From Bacillus albus (GTDB lineage: Bacteria > Bacillota > Bacilli > Bacillales > Bacillaceae_G), in NCBI RefSeq assembly GCF_001884185.1, contig NZ_MAOE01000094.1, forward strand, positions 19,999 through 83,998: a stretch of DNA of 64,000 nt, read 5' to 3'. The notes beneath the pieces are model-generated. The model saw nothing but the letters and a program-made list of their open reading frames with translations, was not told where the DNA came from and searched no databases. Below, in pieces: positions 61,560 to 64,000 of this stretch. Positions within the stretch are counted from its first letter, which is position 1; each line of letters opens with the position of its first letter. The position numbers were made by a program, and so were the translations under genes.

Positions 61560-61649
61560 ACGTATACTCCTTATTATGTAATTTAGTTCGAAAATGATGA
61601 CATCGATAGATTAAATTAAACAGTAACTTTTATGTACCCAAACTGCTAT

Positions 61650-61664
61650 TGATAATCATTTTCA
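61650..61664. promoter_or_regulatory. Fur box of the fat operon
   Basis: TGATAATCATTTTCA differs at one base from TGATAATNATTATCA. It lies 91 bp before the fatB start. The rest of the gap (61665-61886) holds a CTGTCTC/GAGACAG inverted repeat (61792-61814) with no T-run and no gene. Confidence 0.85.
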
Positions 61665-61886
61665 TTTGAACATCCTGTAAATAAGTATAGTCATTAATTC
61701 TGTGAAAATCTTGTGAATGGTGTGAATTCATAAAATCAAGCATAAAAAGTAATATGTGCGGTCAGGACTGTTGATTAACCTTCATTAAATACTGTCTCAA
61801 CGAATACGAGACAGAGACCTTCCCTTACAAAATACGCGCAGTAATAGCTAATATTTCACAGAAACTACTTTATTATCTTATTTTTA

Positions 61887-62564
61887 TCATTCAACCATTG
61901 AATAGCCTCTGCCATGTATCGTTTGAATATATCTGTCTTTCTTCTCGCACTTTAGCTTTTTTCTTACATACCCAATATATAAGTCTACTACATTCGGATT
62001 TACTACTACGTCATATCCCCAAACCTGGTTCAAAAGCATTTCACGGCTTAATATTGTATTTTTATTCTTAATTAAAAATACAAGTAAATCATACTCACGC
62101 TTCGTAAGCGAGAGATTTTTGCCACCTTTTTTCACAATATTGCTAGATGCATCAACAAAGAGATCTTTAAACTGAAAAAAGTTTGTCTCATTTTGCTGGT
62201 TATATTCACTTCTTCTTAAAATAGCTTGAACTCTTGCTACTAATTCTTCCTTCACAAATGGTTTTCTAATATAATCATCTGCTCCTGCTTGTAACCCTGC
62301 TATGCAATCCTCGCTTGAAATATTGTTGGTCACAATAATGATTGGTGTCTTTTTAACAAGTCGTATTTGTCTACAAATTTCTGGTCCCGATATACTTAAT
62401 GAATCCCAATCCAATATGATAATATCCCAATCTTGTTCATATGCTATATTTAAACCTTGGTTTTCATTGTGAAGTTTTAAAATGAAATGGCCCTCTTGCG
62501 TTAAACCGCTTACGATTTTCTTTGCTAAAGACCGTTCATTCTTAATTACTAACACCTGTCTCAC
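61887..62564 (-). CDS. Orphan OmpR-family response regulator with altered receiver
   Basis: 225 residues. The receiver begins MRQVLVIKNERS; Lys8-Asn9 occupy the places of the acidic pair (usually Glu/Asp-Asp) that binds Mg2+ for phosphorylation. The phosphoacceptor position Asp52 (ILDWDSL), Thr79 and Lys101 (KPF) are kept. The C-terminal winged helix is complete (LTKREYDLLVFLIKN...VWGYDV...IQTIHGRGYSMVE). No histidine kinase gene is adjacent. It may work without phosphorylation. The GTG start follows AGAGGTG. The nearest upstream neighbour is the fat operon. Confidence 0.88.
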   Translation of the reverse strand: MRQVLVIKNERSLAKKIVSGLTQEGHFILKLHNENQGLNIAYEQDWDIIILDWDSLSISGPEICRQIRLVKKTPIIIVTNNISSEDCIAGLQAGADDYIRKPFVKEELVARVQAILRRSEYNQQNETNFFQFKDLFVDASSNIVKKGGKNLSLTKREYDLLVFLIKNKNTILSREMLLNQVWGYDVVVNPNVVDLYIGYVRKKLKCEKKDRYIQTIHGRGYSMVE

Positions 62565-62867
62565 CGATGGTTCACCTCTACTTCAATATAACTTAGTTAG
62601 ATAAAAATTATCTCAAAAAATAACTCGAGATTTATAAATACTAAATTCCTAAAAAAGCCATTATAACAGCTTATTAGGAGAACTCTATATAATCTTACAA
62701 TAGATACGGATAAAAACACAAAGGATATGAAGATTCAAATACATATTATGTAATCATTAAAGGTAGCTATAGTATCTATCTGCTTATCATCAATAACTAT
62801 TCATTCAGTTTCTGCTTCAAGAGTACTGTCCACAACTTGAGTATTTTATAGAACTACAAAACAAAAA
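62565..62867. other. Intergenic region without a supported gene
   Basis: AT-rich spacer between the orphan regulator and the ssrA terminator. No ORF with an RBS, no obvious repeat, and no clear promoter boxes were identified. Confidence 0.5.
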
Positions 62868-62904
62868 GAACCATACCCTCGCCAATCTGGCAAAGTTATG
62901 GTTC
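62868..62904 (-). terminator. Intrinsic terminator of ssrA
   Basis: GAACCATA pairs with TATGGTTC and an inner GCCA/TGGC stem; on the minus strand CTTTTTGTTTT follows. Confidence 0.8.
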
Positions 62905-62943
62905 ATATCATAAAAAATAAAAAACCACCAAACAGTTATGTAT

Positions 62944-63298
62944 TGGTGGAGACGGTGGGAGTCGAACCCACGTCCAAAAATATCGGCACTTAAGCTTCTA
63001 CGAGTGTAGTCGATATATTAGCATTTCGCGAACTCTTCAGCCTATCGACAGGCTTCCAAGTTGCTAGTCTGATTGTTCTCTTCCTTCGCCCTCAGACGGC
63101 GAACTCCGGCGTAGTCCACTTAGTTTGAGTCCCTTACCCTACCACATGGACGATGGAGGGAGGAACCTTTAGTGCAATTAAGCAGCTAAAGAAAGATTGT
63201 TTTGTTTGCCAATTATAGGCTTTGACGTTTTAACGAGGCCGATCCCCTCGACTCGCAACCTAAGCTCGAACTATCCCTGTCGAATCCGTAACGTCCCC
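62944..63298 (-). ncRNA. ssrA: tmRNA (ssrA)
   Basis: 355 nt from GGGGACGTTACGG to the CCA end, with the tRNA-like acceptor and T arm (GTTCGACTC near 62960). The tag-coding segment (63210-63178) reads GGC AAA CAA AAC AAT CTT TCT TTA GCT GCT TAA, giving (A)GKQNNLSLAA. It rescues stalled ribosomes together with SmpB, encoded next upstream. Confidence 0.97.
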
Positions 63299-63423
63299 AT
63301 GATAAAAATGGAGCATACGAAGAAATTTCGTGATAGCTACTAAGAGCTGTTTTTCAATGTGCAACAATCTTACATAAGTTATTATATCATACGCGCGCCG
63401 TTTTACAAATGTAAATATCTGTA

Positions 63424-63891
63424 TTACATCTTTTGACGATCACGGAACGCGCGTGCAATTTCACGTTTAGCTTCTTTCTCTTTTAAATCGTGACGCTTAT
63501 CATATTGTTTCTTACCTTTTGCTAAACCAAGTGCCATTTTCGCGAATCCATTTTTCAAATAGATTCTAACTGGAACTAATGCATAGCCTGTTTCTTTTGA
63601 AGCACCTGTTAACTTCTCAATTTCTTTTTTATGAAGAAGTAACTTTCTCGTGCGAAGCGGATCATGGTTGAAACGATTCCCTTGTTCGTACGTACTAATA
63701 TGCATATTATGAACCCATACTTCACCATTATGTACACGTGCAAACGCATCTTTCAAGTTCACGCGTCCAGCGCGAATCGACTTAATTTCCGTTCCTTGAA
63801 GGACAAGCCCTGCTTCGTATGTTTCTTCGATGAAATAATCATGAAAAGCTTTCTTATTTTGTGCAATAACCTTACCTGTACCCTTTGGCAT
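63424..63891 (-). CDS. smpB: SsrA-binding protein SmpB
   Basis: 155 residues with the SmpB beta-barrel: [40 protein letters not shown], then the middle strands and a basic C-terminal tail ([24 protein letters not shown]) that enters the mRNA channel. It binds tmRNA, whose gene follows 125 bp downstream on the same strand. AGAGGGACG precedes the ATG. Confidence 0.97.
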   Translation of the reverse strand: MPKGTGKVIAQNKKAFHDYFIEETYEAGLVLQGTEIKSIRAGRVNLKDAFARVHNGEVWVHNMHISTYEQGNRFNHDPLRTRKLLLHKKEIEKLTGASKETGYALVPVRIYLKNGFAKMALGLAKGKKQYDKRHDLKEKEAKREIARAFRDRQKM

Positions 63892-63936
63892 ATAACGTCC
63901 CTCCTCTATTTTTACTATTGTAACAAATGTTACTAA

Positions 63937-64000
63937 AAAGCGAAAGTGGCTCGCTCAGAATGTGAGGTGGATGGAGCTTCTGACCTTGAGGCGCTTTTTG
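63937..64000. repeat. Structured intergenic repeat, copy cut by the window edge
   Basis: AAAAAGCGAAAGTGGCTCG... GGAGCTTCTGACCTTGAGGCGCTTTTTG follows the order of the 23551 copy (AAAAGCGGAAGCGGCTTG...GGAGCTCTCGACCTGGAAGCGCTTTTTG). It continues past the end of the window. Confidence 0.7.

Noticed and set aside
61792-61814. CTGTCTC/GAGACAG repeat as terminator of the orphan regulator
   Set aside because: No T-run follows on either strand; it may only be a chance palindrome.

Overview
The window looks like a chromosomal segment of a Bacillus cereus group organism (B. cereus/thuringiensis/anthracis type). It is low in GC, with strong AGGAGG-type ribosome binding sites, and the ssrA tag reads GKQNNLSLAA. 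It carries a petrobactin-type fatBDCE operon, a tandem crcB pair behind a fluoride riboswitch, a ytcD-ytbD-ytbE cluster, khtTU, and many paralogous transporters and chemoreceptors. These assignments come from reading the proteins; no database search was run.

Layout. 0-2.1 kb: an M50-like protease (cut by the window edge), a DUF3169 membrane protein and an Xre regulator behind a 21-bp perfect inverted repeat, then a divergent membrane protein. 2.1-7.6 kb: DedA, an L,D-transpeptidase, a two-component system and an EamA transporter. 7.6-10.5 kb: a short methionyl-tRNA synthetase under a T-box, with a divergent methyltransferase. 10.5-14.6 kb: an orphan Fur box and two tandem chemoreceptor genes. 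14.6-21.3 kb: a DUF59 protein, an M4 neutral protease, a marR-pirin operon, a putative zincin, a second DedA, and the K+/H+ antiporter operon with a small upstream ORF. 21.4-33.7 kb: three AGCS amino-acid symporters, Dps behind a perfect PerR box, LOG and MazG proteins, ferritin, a frameshifted small gene, two NupC paralogues, and an NAD(P)-binding protein.

33.7-39 kb is a surface/secretion region: a 1263-aa M60 (enhancin-like) metalloprotease with four Ig-like plus mucin-binding modules, and a thioester-domain protein without a visible cell-wall anchor. 39-44 kb: the ytbE-ytbD/ytcD locus with a duplicated operator region, then a DUF1641-ndh operon behind a long leader that can form mutually exclusive hairpins. 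44-51.4 kb: tyrS (T-box), a murB paralogue, a SET-domain protein, a 6-TM chemoreceptor, an EEP-family phosphatase/nuclease, and the fluoride export operon. 51.4-57.4 kb: small proteins, an ABC-F plus Mef-like MFS operon behind a leader-peptide attenuator, speG, psiE and a NERD-domain protein. 57.7-64 kb: the fat siderophore-uptake operon with a Fur box, an orphan response regulator that has lost its acidic pair, ssrA and smpB.

The most distinctive content is regulatory: two T-boxes, a fluoride riboswitch, PerR, Fur and CcpA sites, an antibiotic-type leader-peptide attenuator, an unexplained structured leader ahead of ndh, and two families of intergenic repeats. No transposase, prophage, CRISPR array, rRNA or ordinary tRNA gene was seen.
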